Below, piece after piece: positions 1-9,074 of a stretch of 9,781 bases of DNA. Below the pieces are notes generated by a model. That model was not told where the DNA came from. It saw only the letters and a list, made by a program, of their open reading frames with translations, and made no database searches. This stretch comes from an uncultured bacterium (GTDB lineage Bacteria; Bacillota_A; Clostridia; Oscillospirales; Oscillospiraceae). Location of the stretch: positions 1 to 9,781 of the forward strand of contig CAMEHJ010000024.1 of NCBI GenBank assembly GCA_945917385.1. The letters are read 5' to 3'. Each line of letters begins with the position of its first letter. Within the stretch, counting starts at the first letter, position 1. The translations under genes were made by a program, and so were the position numbers.

Positions 1-46
1 CGCTTCATCGCATAATACGCCTGTGCTTTCGCACTCGCGCCTTAAT

Positions 47-75
47 AATATAACAGTTTGTAACCGATATGTCAA
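47..75 (-). promoter_or_regulatory. Near-consensus sigma-A promoter reading out of the left edge
   Basis: Read on the minus strand, a perfect TTGACA (75-70) is followed by a 17-nt spacer and TATATT (52-47). Transcription would start around position 40 and run leftward out of the window. The stretch just upstream (76-120) is rich in A and T tracts, as in UP elements of strong promoters. The first transcribed bases include a GTGC-GAAA-GCAC mini-hairpin (34-23). The product lies outside the window, so whether this serves a protein gene or a stable RNA cannot be told. The motif match is seen directly; activity is inferred. Confidence 0.72.
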
Positions 76-85
76 CAAGAAATTC

Positions 86-118
86 GTGATTTTTGCAAAA
101 AATTTTTTGTGATTTTTG
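86..118. repeat. Direct repeat pair in the AT-rich divergent region
   Basis: The 10-mer GTGATTTTTG occurs at 86-95 and again at 109-118, a period of 23 bp or roughly two helical turns. On the minus strand it reads CAAAAATCAC and lies 11-48 bp upstream of the leftward -35 box. It could be part of an UP element or a pair of protein-binding sites, or simply chance in AT-rich sequence. Confidence 0.45.
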
Positions 119-163
119 TGCAGGCTTTATAAGCGGCTCATTCACCGGCGCTTCGATAAATTG

Positions 164-191
164 TTGCTTTTCTTAATTATAATGGTATAAT
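164..191 (+). promoter_or_regulatory. Promoter of the MBOAT-SGNH operon (extended -10, tandem -10 boxes)
   Basis: TATAAT at 186-191 is preceded by TGG (183-185), giving an extended -10 element. TTGCTT at 164-169 with a 16-nt spacer is a weak -35 that matches only TTG. A second TATAAT lies at 178-183, so two -10 boxes overlap in a staggered pair. Transcription would begin near 198, leaving a leader of about 20 nt before the ATG at 219. Confidence 0.7.
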
Positions 192-218
192 GTAGAAAAA
201 AATCATGCGGAGAATGTC

Positions 219-1697
219 ATGCTGTTCAACTCGCTACAGTTTATAATCTTTCTGCCGGTCGTTGTGCTCGCCTACTACATCGTGCCGGACAGGTTCAAAA
301 GCCTGTGGCTTCTCGCCGCAAGCTACTTTTTCTATATGTGCTGGAATGCGGCATATCTGCTGCTGATCCTTTTTTCCACGCTCGTCACCTTCCTGTGCGC
401 CATCAGTCTTGAGCATTTCGGAGGCTCTCCGGGAAAAAGAAAGCTCCTCCTGATTCTCAGTCTGGTCATCAATCTGTCCATACTGTTTTTCTTCAAGTAT
501 TTCACCTTTGCCGCCGAGAATCTCAACTCCGTTTTCCGCCACATCGGATTTTCGCTGAATGTGCCGGTCTTTGACGTTCTGCTGCCGGTCGGCATTTCGT
601 TCTACACCTTTCAGGCGCTTGGCTACACCATCGACGTTTACCGCGGAGACATCCCGGCAGAGCGCAATTTCGTGCAGTACGCGCTGTTTGTCTCCTTCTT
701 CCCTCAGCTTGTCGCCGGACCGATAGAGCGCTCCGGCAACCTCCTGCACCAGCTCTCCGTGCCGCACAGGGCAGACTTTTCGAATATTCTGGACGGCGTC
801 TACCTCATTATCTGGGGCTTTTTCCTGAAGCTTGTTCTGGCAGACAGGATCGCCATTTTTGTTGACAGCATTTACGGCCCCGGCTATGCGGAGTTTACGG
901 GCTGGTATGTGGCGCTGGCGGCGGTTCTCTTCTCGTTTCAGATATACTGCGACTTTGCCGGCTATTCCACCATTGCAATGGGCTCGGCAAAGCTGCTCGG
1001 CATTGACCTGATGGAGAATTTCAACGCCCCGTATCTCTCCTCGTCCACCCCTGAGTTCTGGCGGCGCTGGCACATCTCTCTGTCCACCTGGTTCCGGGAC
1101 TATCTCTACATACCGCTCGGCGGAAACCGCCGCGGCAAGCTCCGCAAGTATCTGAATCTGCTTATCACTTTTGCCGTCAGCGGACTCTGGCACGGCGCGA
1201 ACTGGGGTTATGTGGCATGGGGTCTGCTCAACGGCATCTATCAGGTTATCGGCGGCATTCTCACACCCATACGGAAAAAGCTCTCCTCACTTCTGAATCT
1301 GAATGTCAAAAGCCTCGGCTGCCGCGTCGTGAGCACCGTGTTCACCTTTGCGCTCATCTCCTTTGCGTTTATCTTCTTCCGCGCAAGCCGGCTCTCGCCG
1401 GCGCTTGTCATGGTTAAAAATATGTTCGGAGAATCAAATCCGTGGATATTCTTTGACGGCTCTCTTCTCCGTCTGGGTCTTGACGGCGCCGATTTTCTTG
1501 TGCTGTTCGTCGGATTTCTTGTCCTGTTTTTCGCGGATATGATGAAGTACCGCGGAATCAAGGTGCGCAATATCCTGATGCGGGAGGACGCCTGGTTTCA
1601 GGCGATAATAATCGCCCTCTCCGTCTGCGCGATCCTCGTTTTCGGCGTATGGGGCACCTCCTACGACGCCGCAAGCTTCATCTACTTCCAGTTCTGA
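219..1697 (+). CDS. MBOAT-family O-acyltransferase (AlgI/DltB-like), 492 aa
   Basis: This is a polytopic membrane acyltransferase of the MBOAT family. AlgI and DltB relatives transfer acetyl or D-alanyl groups from a cytoplasmic donor to the outer face, where a partner protein esterifies a surface polymer. The N-terminus MLFNSLQFIIFLPVV is typical of AlgI-like proteins. Further signatures are PQLVAGPIER (162-171), FWRRWHISLSTWFRDYL (280-296) followed by IPLGGNRRG (298-306), and SGLWHGANWG (321-330) with the expected catalytic His325. About ten hydrophobic segments span the chain, and it ends in the usual aromatic tail. The length is normal for the family. The start is supported by GGAG at 209-212, six nt before the ATG, and by the family N-terminus. 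The next gene encodes an SGNH-type partner 105 nt downstream, as in alginate acetylation and Dlt systems. The acyl group and acceptor polymer are unknown; no dltA or dltC is present, so acetylation is more likely than D-alanylation. Confidence 0.93.
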   Translation: MLFNSLQFIIFLPVVVLAYYIVPDRFKSLWLLAASYFFYMCWNAAYLLLILFSTLVTFLCAISLEHFGGSPGKRKLLLILSLVINLSILFFFKYFTFAAENLNSVFRHIGFSLNVPVFDVLLPVGISFYTFQALGYTIDVYRGDIPAERNFVQYALFVSFFPQLVAGPIERSGNLLHQLSVPHRADFSNILDGVYLIIWGFFLKLVLADRIAIFVDSIYGPGYAEFTGWYVALAAVLFSFQIYCDFAGYSTIAMGSAKLLGIDLMENFNAPYLSSSTPEFWRRWHISLSTWFRDYLYIPLGGNRRGKLRKYLNLLITFAVSGLWHGANWGYVAWGLLNGIYQVIGGILTPIRKKLSSLLNLNVKSLGCRVVSTVFTFALISFAFIFFRASRLSPALVMVKNMFGESNPWIFFDGSLLRLGLDGADFLVLFVGFLVLFFADMMKYRGIKVRNILMREDAWFQAIIIALSVCAILVFGVWGTSYDAASFIYFQF

Positions 1698-1737
1698 GCG
1701 GAGAAACCGCGCCGTGCTGCCGACGGCAATGACGGCA

Positions 1738-1795
1738 AAAATCCTCCATGCGGAGGGTTTTCAAATTGCAATTTATGCGGCGCCGCCGCATGGAG
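1738..1795 (+). promoter_or_regulatory. Structured intergenic leader with alternative hairpins over the SD site
   Basis: Two local hairpins can form. One pairs 1738-1747 with 1752-1761 (CCTCC/GGAGG core, loop ATGC, A/T-rich base). The other pairs ATGCGGC (1775-1781) with GCCGCAT (1785-1791) around a 3-nt loop. Alternatively, CTCCATGCGG (1744-1753) is perfectly complementary over 10 bp to CCGCATGGAG (1786-1795), which contains the GGAG Shine-Dalgarno (1792-1795) of the gene starting at 1803. That pairing excludes both local hairpins. The base pairing is seen directly. A regulatory role, such as controlling the ratio of the two proteins, is inference. It matches no riboswitch class I recognise. 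Confidence 0.4.
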
Positions 1796-1802
1796 TATCG
1801 TT

Positions 1803-3230
1803 ATGAAAAAGACCGACAAAATTCTGCTTGTTATTCTCTCGCTGTGTCTGATTATCGTGATTATCAGCTCCCTTTCCTATGTTTTCAAGGGCAATCACGG
1901 TCTTTCCTGGGAGCTTTTCTACGAATATGCCGACGATATCGACGTTCTCTTTCTCGGCAACAGCCACGCAGCCGACTACGTCCCGATGGAGCTTTGGGAG
2001 CAGTACGGCGTCACCTCGTATAACCTCGCAAGCTCCGGTGTCCCCATGCCCGTGACCTACTGGACGCTGATGAATGCCCTCGACTACGCTTCACCGAAGC
2101 TCGTCGTGCTTGACTGCTATGCTCTCGAACACCCAGACAAAACCTCCTCGCTTGCTTTTACGCAGGCCGCTCTTGACGGTTTACGGCTCGGACCGACAAA
2201 GCTGAAGGCGGTTTACGACCTTTCGACGGACAATGATGAGATCTCCGAAAAGGACAGGCTGGGGCTTTTCTGGCCGTTCGGCTCGTACCACGACAGATGG
2301 AAGTCGCTGTCCTATTGGGACTTCAACAAGACGGAGAATTATCTGCTCGGCTCCAATTACAGTATCGCCATCCCCCCTCCCGCCGAGGCGGAGCCTACGG
2401 ACGAGTGTATGCCGCGGGATTCGGTCGGAGTTACCTACTTATATAAAATAATAGAAGAGTGTAAGGCGAGAGATATAAATCTGCTGCTTGTCTACGCTCC
2501 GTTCCCGGCGCAGCGCTCGAAGTATATGGAGGCCAATCTCATGGAGGAGATTGCAGAGGAGTGCGGAGTAGATTGCATCAACTTCCTTGACATGGAGCTT
2601 GTTGATTTTGATATCGACTGCGTCGATTCAAACTGCCACCTGAACACCTCCGGTATTCGCAAGATTGAGAAATATATGTTTGATTTCATTCTCGCCAATT
2701 ACGATATTGCAGACCATCGCGGCGACAGCAGATATGCCTGCTGGGATGAAATGTACGAGCGCTTTATGCCCACGAAGAGTGAGATCCTCAGCGTGGCGGA
2801 GACGGACGCACTGCGTCTCATGCTGCTGCACGACGCAACGATGTCCTCCTGCGTGTATATTCCGCAGGGCTCGGTGCTGTACGACGACGAGCAGCTTATA
2901 AAGCTTGTGAAAAACATTCCGACAGACGCCACGCTGACCAAGCTTGACGGTGCAAAAGCGGAGAGAAGTGAATACCTGCTTGTTGTTGACAATCTCTCCG
3001 GCGCAATACATGAGTTTACGGGGGATGAGCGCATAGAGAGCCTGAGCTGTTCTCTGGGCACCATTGACTACATTGACAGCCCGGACGGCAGAGTGCTGTC
3101 CATTGACGGCGGCGAGAATATGCTGTACCGGGCATCCGACGGGGAAGCGCTCATTGTGCAGGGCATCGTGGGATATAACGGGCGGGCGTACGACGAGACG
3201 CTGAGCTGGAGTTCCGTAAAAGCTTCATAA
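1803..3230 (+). CDS. Membrane-anchored SGNH-hydrolase-like protein, probable MBOAT partner (DltD/AlgJ-like role), 475 aa
   Basis: The protein begins with a positively charged start and one hydrophobic helix (about 7-27), so it is probably a signal-anchored extracytoplasmic protein. The block FLGNSHAADYV (50-60) puts Ser54 in a GNSH context, as in SGNH-fold acyl-transfer proteins. Supporting blocks are NLASSG (74-79), VVLDCYAL (101-108), LLLVYAPFPAQ (227-237) and VDSNCHLNTSG (274-284), where Asp275 and His279 are the likely triad partners. Position directly after an MBOAT gene fits the usual division of labour: the MBOAT delivers the acyl group and the SGNH protein transfers it to a polymer. 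Residues from about 305 to 475 form an extra region I cannot assign; its alternating strands (YLLVVDNLSG, EALIVQGIVG) suggest a beta-rich fold, possibly glycan-binding. The start has GGAG (1792-1795) at 7-nt spacing. A short AT-rich, rare-codon patch covers residues 213-226. The fold call is good; the substrate is unknown. Confidence 0.75.
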   Translation: MKKTDKILLVILSLCLIIVIISSLSYVFKGNHGLSWELFYEYADDIDVLFLGNSHAADYVPMELWEQYGVTSYNLASSGVPMPVTYWTLMNALDYASPKLVVLDCYALEHPDKTSSLAFTQAALDGLRLGPTKLKAVYDLSTDNDEISEKDRLGLFWPFGSYHDRWKSLSYWDFNKTENYLLGSNYSIAIPPPAEAEPTDECMPRDSVGVTYLYKIIEECKARDINLLLVYAPFPAQRSKYMEANLMEEIAEECGVDCINFLDMELVDFDIDCVDSNCHLNTSGIRKIEKYMFDFILANYDIADHRGDSRYACWDEMYERFMPTKSEILSVAETDALRLMLLHDATMSSCVYIPQGSVLYDDEQLIKLVKNIPTDATLTKLDGAKAERSEYLLVVDNLSGAIHEFTGDERIESLSCSLGTIDYIDSPDGRVLSIDGGENMLYRASDGEALIVQGIVGYNGRAYDETLSWSSVKAS

Positions 3231-3240
3231 TTCTACAGAT

Positions 3241-3270
3241 AAAAACAGCCGGTGCGAACGCACCGGCTGT
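3241..3270 (-). terminator. Rho-independent terminator of the secA-pgeF-SBP-cdd unit
   Basis: ACAGCCGGTGCG (3245-3256) and CGCACCGGCTGT (3259-3270) form an 11-bp stem closed by a GAAC or GTTC tetraloop. On the minus strand the stem is followed by TTTTT (3245-3241; the last of these T also closes the stem base), which fits a terminator 14 nt after the cdd stop. On the plus strand the following sequence CAGCTTTCAT has only a weak T content, so termination of the converging operon is possible but poorer. The two stop codons are separated by only 53 bp, and no other terminator is visible. Confidence 0.85.
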
Positions 3271-3283
3271 CAGCTTTCATATA

Positions 3284-3664
3284 TCAGTAATTGAACGTGT
3301 AGGGCAGAAGCTCGGAGAGCTTATAGCTCACATATCTGTCCCCGGCCTTGGCGCAGAGCACCTCCATCTCCGGAGAAAACTCCGCGAGAAACTGCCTGCA
3401 CGCGCCGCAGGGAGTGCACCAGTTCTCGCTGTCGGCATAGATGGCGATTCGGACAAACTCCCTGTGCCCCTCGCTTACCGCCTTGCAGCAGGCGGTGCGC
3501 TCGGCGCAGATGGTGCTGCCGAGGGCGGAGTTTTCCACGTTGCAGCCGGTAAACACCGTGCCGTCCTTACATTCAAGAGCCGCACCCACGGCGAAGCGCG
3601 AATACGGGACATAGGCGTTGAGCGACGCCTTTTTTGCTCTGGACATGAGTTCTCTGTCGGTCAT
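3284..3664 (-). CDS. cdd: Cytidine deaminase, 126 aa
   Basis: The enzyme hydrolytically deaminates cytidine and deoxycytidine to uridine and deoxyuridine in the cytoplasm, for pyrimidine salvage. The zinc site is complete: Cys53-Ala-Glu55 within TICAERTACC, and Cys86 and Cys89 within TPCGACRQF. These are the same residue numbers as in the short tetrameric B. subtilis enzyme, and Glu55 is the proton shuttle. The substrate-binding segment GCNVENSALG (40-49) and the N-terminal YVPYSRFAVGAAL (18-30) are also intact. Length is standard for the tetrameric class. The start is preceded on the minus strand by a strong AAGGGAG (3680-3674), nine nt before the ATG. It is the last gene of the minus-strand unit, 30 nt after the solute-binding protein, and a terminator follows at once. 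Confidence 0.97.
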   Translation of the reverse strand: MTDRELMSRAKKASLNAYVPYSRFAVGAALECKDGTVFTGCNVENSALGSTICAERTACCKAVSEGHREFVRIAIYADSENWCTPCGACRQFLAEFSPEMEVLCAKAGDRYVSYKLSELLPYTFNY

Positions 3665-3694
3665 TTTGATTTTCTCCCTTCTGCCTTTATTGAT

Positions 3695-5269
3695 TTATTC
3701 CAGTATAATCTCCCAGTTTTCAAAGTCGTACAGGGGATTGCCGATGTTTGCGTTAACGCCCTTGACCACCCTGCGGTGCAGGATGATCTGCTGTTTTTCA
3801 AAGCCGATGGTTATCAGCGCCCCGCTCTCGACGAGGTATTTGCACAGTATCTCGTACTGTGCCGCGCGGGCGGCATCCGACGCGCCGAGATAGCTGTTTA
3901 CATAGGTGAGGAGCATGGGGTCGGTGCTGCGGGTATAGTTGAGCTTGCTGTCAACATCCACAAGCTCGGTGATATCGAAGTTGTTGCGGAGCTTGACTTC
4001 GCCGTAGTACATATCGAAGTCGCCCTCCTCAAGCGCGGTTATGTACTGCTCCCACGTAAGTTCGCGCACATTGACCTTGAGGCCGACAGACTCCATATCT
4101 TCTGCAAAGTGTCTGACAACGCCGGTCTTTGCGCTGCTGTCGCTGCACACGATGAAGTTTATCTCGATATCCTGCGCAGACCCGCTCATATACTCAAGCA
4201 TACCGTCGTCATCGTAGTCCTGAATACCCGCGTTTTCAAGGACGATTTTGCACAGCTCAAGATTATACTTCAGGCTGTTTGCGTATTCCGTCGGATAGTC
4301 GGCGCAGGTGGGGTACATCGGCACGGTCGCCGCCACGGCGTTGCCGTGCATGAGGTCGTTTGCAAACTCCGTGCGGTTGAAGGCGTAGTTCATGGCAAGG
4401 CGGAAGCTGTTGTACCTGCCCAGCGTGCTCTCCTGATTGAAGGCCACATAGTGCATATTGGTGGTCGCAAAGGTATGTATCTCGTTCGTGCTGGCGTAGC
4501 CGAGGTTCGTGTAGCTTGAGGGGTCGTTCGTGACGACGTCGATGATGCCGTCCTCAAAGGCGCTGATTATGTCCTCGGCGGTGGAATACTGCTTGAGATA
4601 CACGGTCTGAAGCGGCAGGCTTTCATACCCCTCCCGCCCCTCGTAGGCGTTGAGCTGGGTGTGGTCCTCGTTGTAGGTGTACGGGCCGCTGCCGAGGGGG
4701 TATTTCTCATCCATGCTGCCGTACTTTATGATGGGGATGTTAAGGAGCTTTACAAACTGCGTGTCCCCTATGCCGAGCGTGATATAGAAATGCTCGTTAT
4801 CGTAGCCGGAGCCCTGATAGCTTGAGAAGCGTCCGAGAAAACGGTCGGAGTTTATCGCGCGGTCAAGGGAGTAGCGGATATCCTTGCCGGTCAGGGGTGT
4901 GCCGTCGTGGAAGGTATGCCCCTGCGCGATGTCAAAGGTCCAGTAGGTCGCGTCCTCGTTCGTGACCCAGTTTGTGAGCACGTTCGGGATGGCCTCGAAG
5001 TTGTCGTCCACCTCGACCATGTTCTCGTACACGAGGTTGCAGACGAGCTGGTTTGAGCGGCTTGTCGCGATCAGGGGGTTGAAGCTGTACTCCATATTGC
5101 AGTTAAGGGAGAAGATGTTGTCCGCCGACGCCGTGCGGGTAACGTCCTTGCCCTTTGTGGATTCGGGCACAAGCCCGTCGTCATCGTCCGACGAGCTGCC
5201 GCAGGCGGCAAGCGAAAGCGACATTACAAGCGCAAGCAGCGCGGCAACGATTCTGTTTGTTTTTTTCAT
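3695..5269 (-). CDS. ABC transporter solute-binding lipoprotein, SBP_bac_5 (peptide/nickel/oligosaccharide) family, 524 aa
   Basis: This is an extracytoplasmic lipoprotein that captures a ligand for an ABC importer. The signal peptide (about 1-22) has a lipobox LAAC with Cys23 as the lipidation site, followed by a Ser/Asp-rich linker (24-32). Family signatures are FNPLIAT (63-69), the block FHDGTPLTGKDIRYSLDRA (120-138), GSGPY (193-197) and the segment from 273 to 300 ending AMNYAFNR. An acidic DYDDDGMLE loop (351-359) resembles an EF-hand calcium loop and recurs, as I recall, in this superfamily. The length is near normal. No permease or ATPase genes adjoin it, so it must share components encoded elsewhere or act as a receptor. 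Ligand specificity cannot be read from sequence; peptides are the family default. The GAGG Shine-Dalgarno (5284-5281) overlaps the pgeF stop codon, suggesting translational coupling. Confidence 0.93.
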   Translation of the reverse strand: MKKTNRIVAALLALVMSLSLAACGSSSDDDDGLVPESTKGKDVTRTASADNIFSLNCNMEYSFNPLIATSRSNQLVCNLVYENMVEVDDNFEAIPNVLTNWVTNEDATYWTFDIAQGHTFHDGTPLTGKDIRYSLDRAINSDRFLGRFSSYQGSGYDNEHFYITLGIGDTQFVKLLNIPIIKYGSMDEKYPLGSGPYTYNEDHTQLNAYEGREGYESLPLQTVYLKQYSTAEDIISAFEDGIIDVVTNDPSSYTNLGYASTNEIHTFATTNMHYVAFNQESTLGRYNSFRLAMNYAFNRTEFANDLMHGNAVAATVPMYPTCADYPTEYANSLKYNLELCKIVLENAGIQDYDDDGMLEYMSGSAQDIEINFIVCSDSSAKTGVVRHFAEDMESVGLKVNVRELTWEQYITALEEGDFDMYYGEVKLRNNFDITELVDVDSKLNYTRSTDPMLLTYVNSYLGASDAARAAQYEILCKYLVESGALITIGFEKQQIILHRRVVKGVNANIGNPLYDFENWEIILE

Positions 5270-5282
5270 CCGTATCGTATCC

Positions 5283-6077
5283 TCAGCGAAGTACTATGAA
5301 AGCGGCCTGGCTGCCTCTGTTTCCTTTTGTGTAGCGGTGCGACCAGTATTTCTCGTGGCTGCACATCGTACACTCGTCCGAAATGTCGATATTCTCGCGC
5401 TTTAATCCGAGCACGACAAGGCGGCGGGCGTTTGCCTCCTTCAGATCCACCATGGTCTTGCCGTCCGGGCGGCGGGTGAACAGCCCCTCCGTATTGCCGG
5501 AGAGATATTTTTCAATCGCCGCCGGCACATCGTCGTCCGTCTCGAAGCAGCACGCGCCTATCGCGGGGCCGATCGCCGCGCGGATCTTACTGCGCTCCGC
5601 GCCCAGCGTCTCCATCTGCTCGACGGCGTTTTTCAGTATGTCCGTTACCGAGCTGCGCCAGCCGCAGTGGATGGCGCCGGCGACGGCGTTTTCGTCGTCG
5701 CACAGCAGCACAGGTACGCAGTCCGCCGTCATGCAGAAGATGGGCATTCCCTTGACGCTCGTGACAATGCCGTCGGCCTCGTAGGGAACCTTGCTCATGC
5801 AGACGTGTCTGTCTGCCTCCGTCACGATGCGCACGACATTGCCGTGAACCTGATTCGTGGCGGCGCAGTCGTCGATGCTGACGCCCATAAGCTCGCAGCA
5901 GCGGCGGTAGTTTTCCCGCACCGCCTCCGGATCGTCACCGCGGTTTGAGCCGAGGTTCAGCGAACTGAAGCCCCCCGTGCTCACGCCGCCGTAACGTGTT
6001 GTGAACGCATGGCGCGCCTTTATTATGTCCGAGCTCATGTATACAAGCTCGCCCTGTCTGTTTTCGTGAAATGCCAT
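5283..6077 (-). CDS. pgeF: PgeF/YlmD-type multicopper-oxidase-like (DUF152, LACC1) purine nucleoside enzyme, 264 aa
   Basis: Members of this family were first named polyphenol oxidase or laccase-domain proteins, and E. coli YfiH (PgeF) is linked to peptidoglycan editing. Biochemical work on YlmD, YfiH and FAMIN/LACC1 supports phosphorolysis and deamination of purine nucleosides. Key residues are intact: His78 in NQVHG (75-79), Cys120 in TADCVP (118-122), His137 in HCGWRSS (137-143), and the GPAIGACCFE loop (170-179). The C-terminus carries the usual CTMCSHEKYWSHR segment (236-248) and ends near GSQAAFIVLR. No signal peptide is seen, so it is cytoplasmic. The start is supported by AGGG on the minus strand, about nine nt upstream of the ATG. 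It lies 42 nt after secA and 13 nt before the binding protein, so it is probably cotranscribed. The in vivo substrate here is not known. Confidence 0.94.
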   Translation of the reverse strand: MAFHENRQGELVYMSSDIIKARHAFTTRYGGVSTGGFSSLNLGSNRGDDPEAVRENYRRCCELMGVSIDDCAATNQVHGNVVRIVTEADRHVCMSKVPYEADGIVTSVKGMPIFCMTADCVPVLLCDDENAVAGAIHCGWRSSVTDILKNAVEQMETLGAERSKIRAAIGPAIGACCFETDDDVPAAIEKYLSGNTEGLFTRRPDGKTMVDLKEANARRLVVLGLKRENIDISDECTMCSHEKYWSHRYTKGNRGSQAAFIVLR

Positions 6078-6119
6078 TTTCTTTATCCCTGTTATATTAA
6101 TATAGTAGGAAGCGCCGGT

Positions 6120-8894
<2,775 letters not shown>

Positions 8895-8945
8895 TATGCT
8901 CTGTTGCCTTTCGTAATGTCATTTGCAGATACTCATACATTGTAG

Positions 8946-8974
8946 ATTATAACACCTATTTATGAATAAAGAAA
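8946..8974 (-). promoter_or_regulatory. Promoter of secA (extended -10)
   Basis: On the minus strand, TATAAT (8951-8946) is preceded by TGT, giving an extended -10 element TGTTATAAT. The best -35 at 17-nt spacing is TTTCTT (8974-8969), a poor match, which is common when the extended -10 is present. The start site would be near 8939, giving a leader of about 45 nt before the secA ATG at 8894. Confidence 0.72.
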
Positions 8975-8991
8975 GTCCGATTTTGCGCCCG

Positions 8992-9026
8992 GATACTTCG
9001 GTATCGCGCGAAAATTTTCTGCGCGC
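8992..9026. repeat. Two inverted repeats between the divergent promoters
   Basis: GATAC-TTCG-GTATC (8992-9005) is a perfect 5-bp dyad around TTCG. It is immediately followed by a second dyad (9006-9026) with GCGC arms flanking the palindrome GAAAATTTTC (9010-9019), broken only by one extra T at 9020. Neither predicted transcript covers them: the secA start lies near 8939 and the DUF1846 start near 9077. They lie 16 and 27 bp outside the -35 boxes of the right-hand gene's promoter or closer to that of secA. They therefore look more like DNA operator sites than RNA structures. No regulator is identified. Confidence 0.45.
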
Positions 9027-9041
9027 AAAGTCTGTCGGCGC

Positions 9042-9070
9042 TTGTCAGGGGAAAACTTATGTGCTAAAAT
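9042..9070 (+). promoter_or_regulatory. Promoter of the DUF1846 gene
   Basis: TTGTCA (9042-9047, five of six matches to consensus), a 17-nt spacer, and TAAAAT (9065-9070) preceded by TGC (9062-9064) form a strong sigma-A promoter with an extended -10. An alternative -10, TATACT, overlaps at 9070-9075. Transcription would start near 9077, leaving a leader of roughly 32 nt. Confidence 0.75.
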
Positions 9071-9074
9071 ATAC

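Noticed and set aside
23..34. GTGC-GAAA-GCAC mini-hairpin at the left edge as a structured RNA element
   Set aside because: The stem is only four base pairs, and the rest of the transcript lies outside the window, so no RNA family can be judged.
234..1193. A minus-strand open frame of 319 codons opposite the MBOAT gene
   Set aside because: The plus-strand frame has full MBOAT signatures and a good ribosome-binding site, while the minus frame is low-information sequence.
3464..4519. A plus-strand open frame of 351 codons across cdd and the binding-protein gene
   Set aside because: It spans two well-supported minus-strand genes and the gap between them, and its translation shows no recognisable motif.
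6093..6104. Perfect 12-bp AT palindrome TATATTAATATA between secA and pgeF, as a possible internal promoter
   Set aside because: No acceptable -35 box lies at suitable spacing on the minus strand, and AT-only palindromes arise easily in short intergenic gaps.
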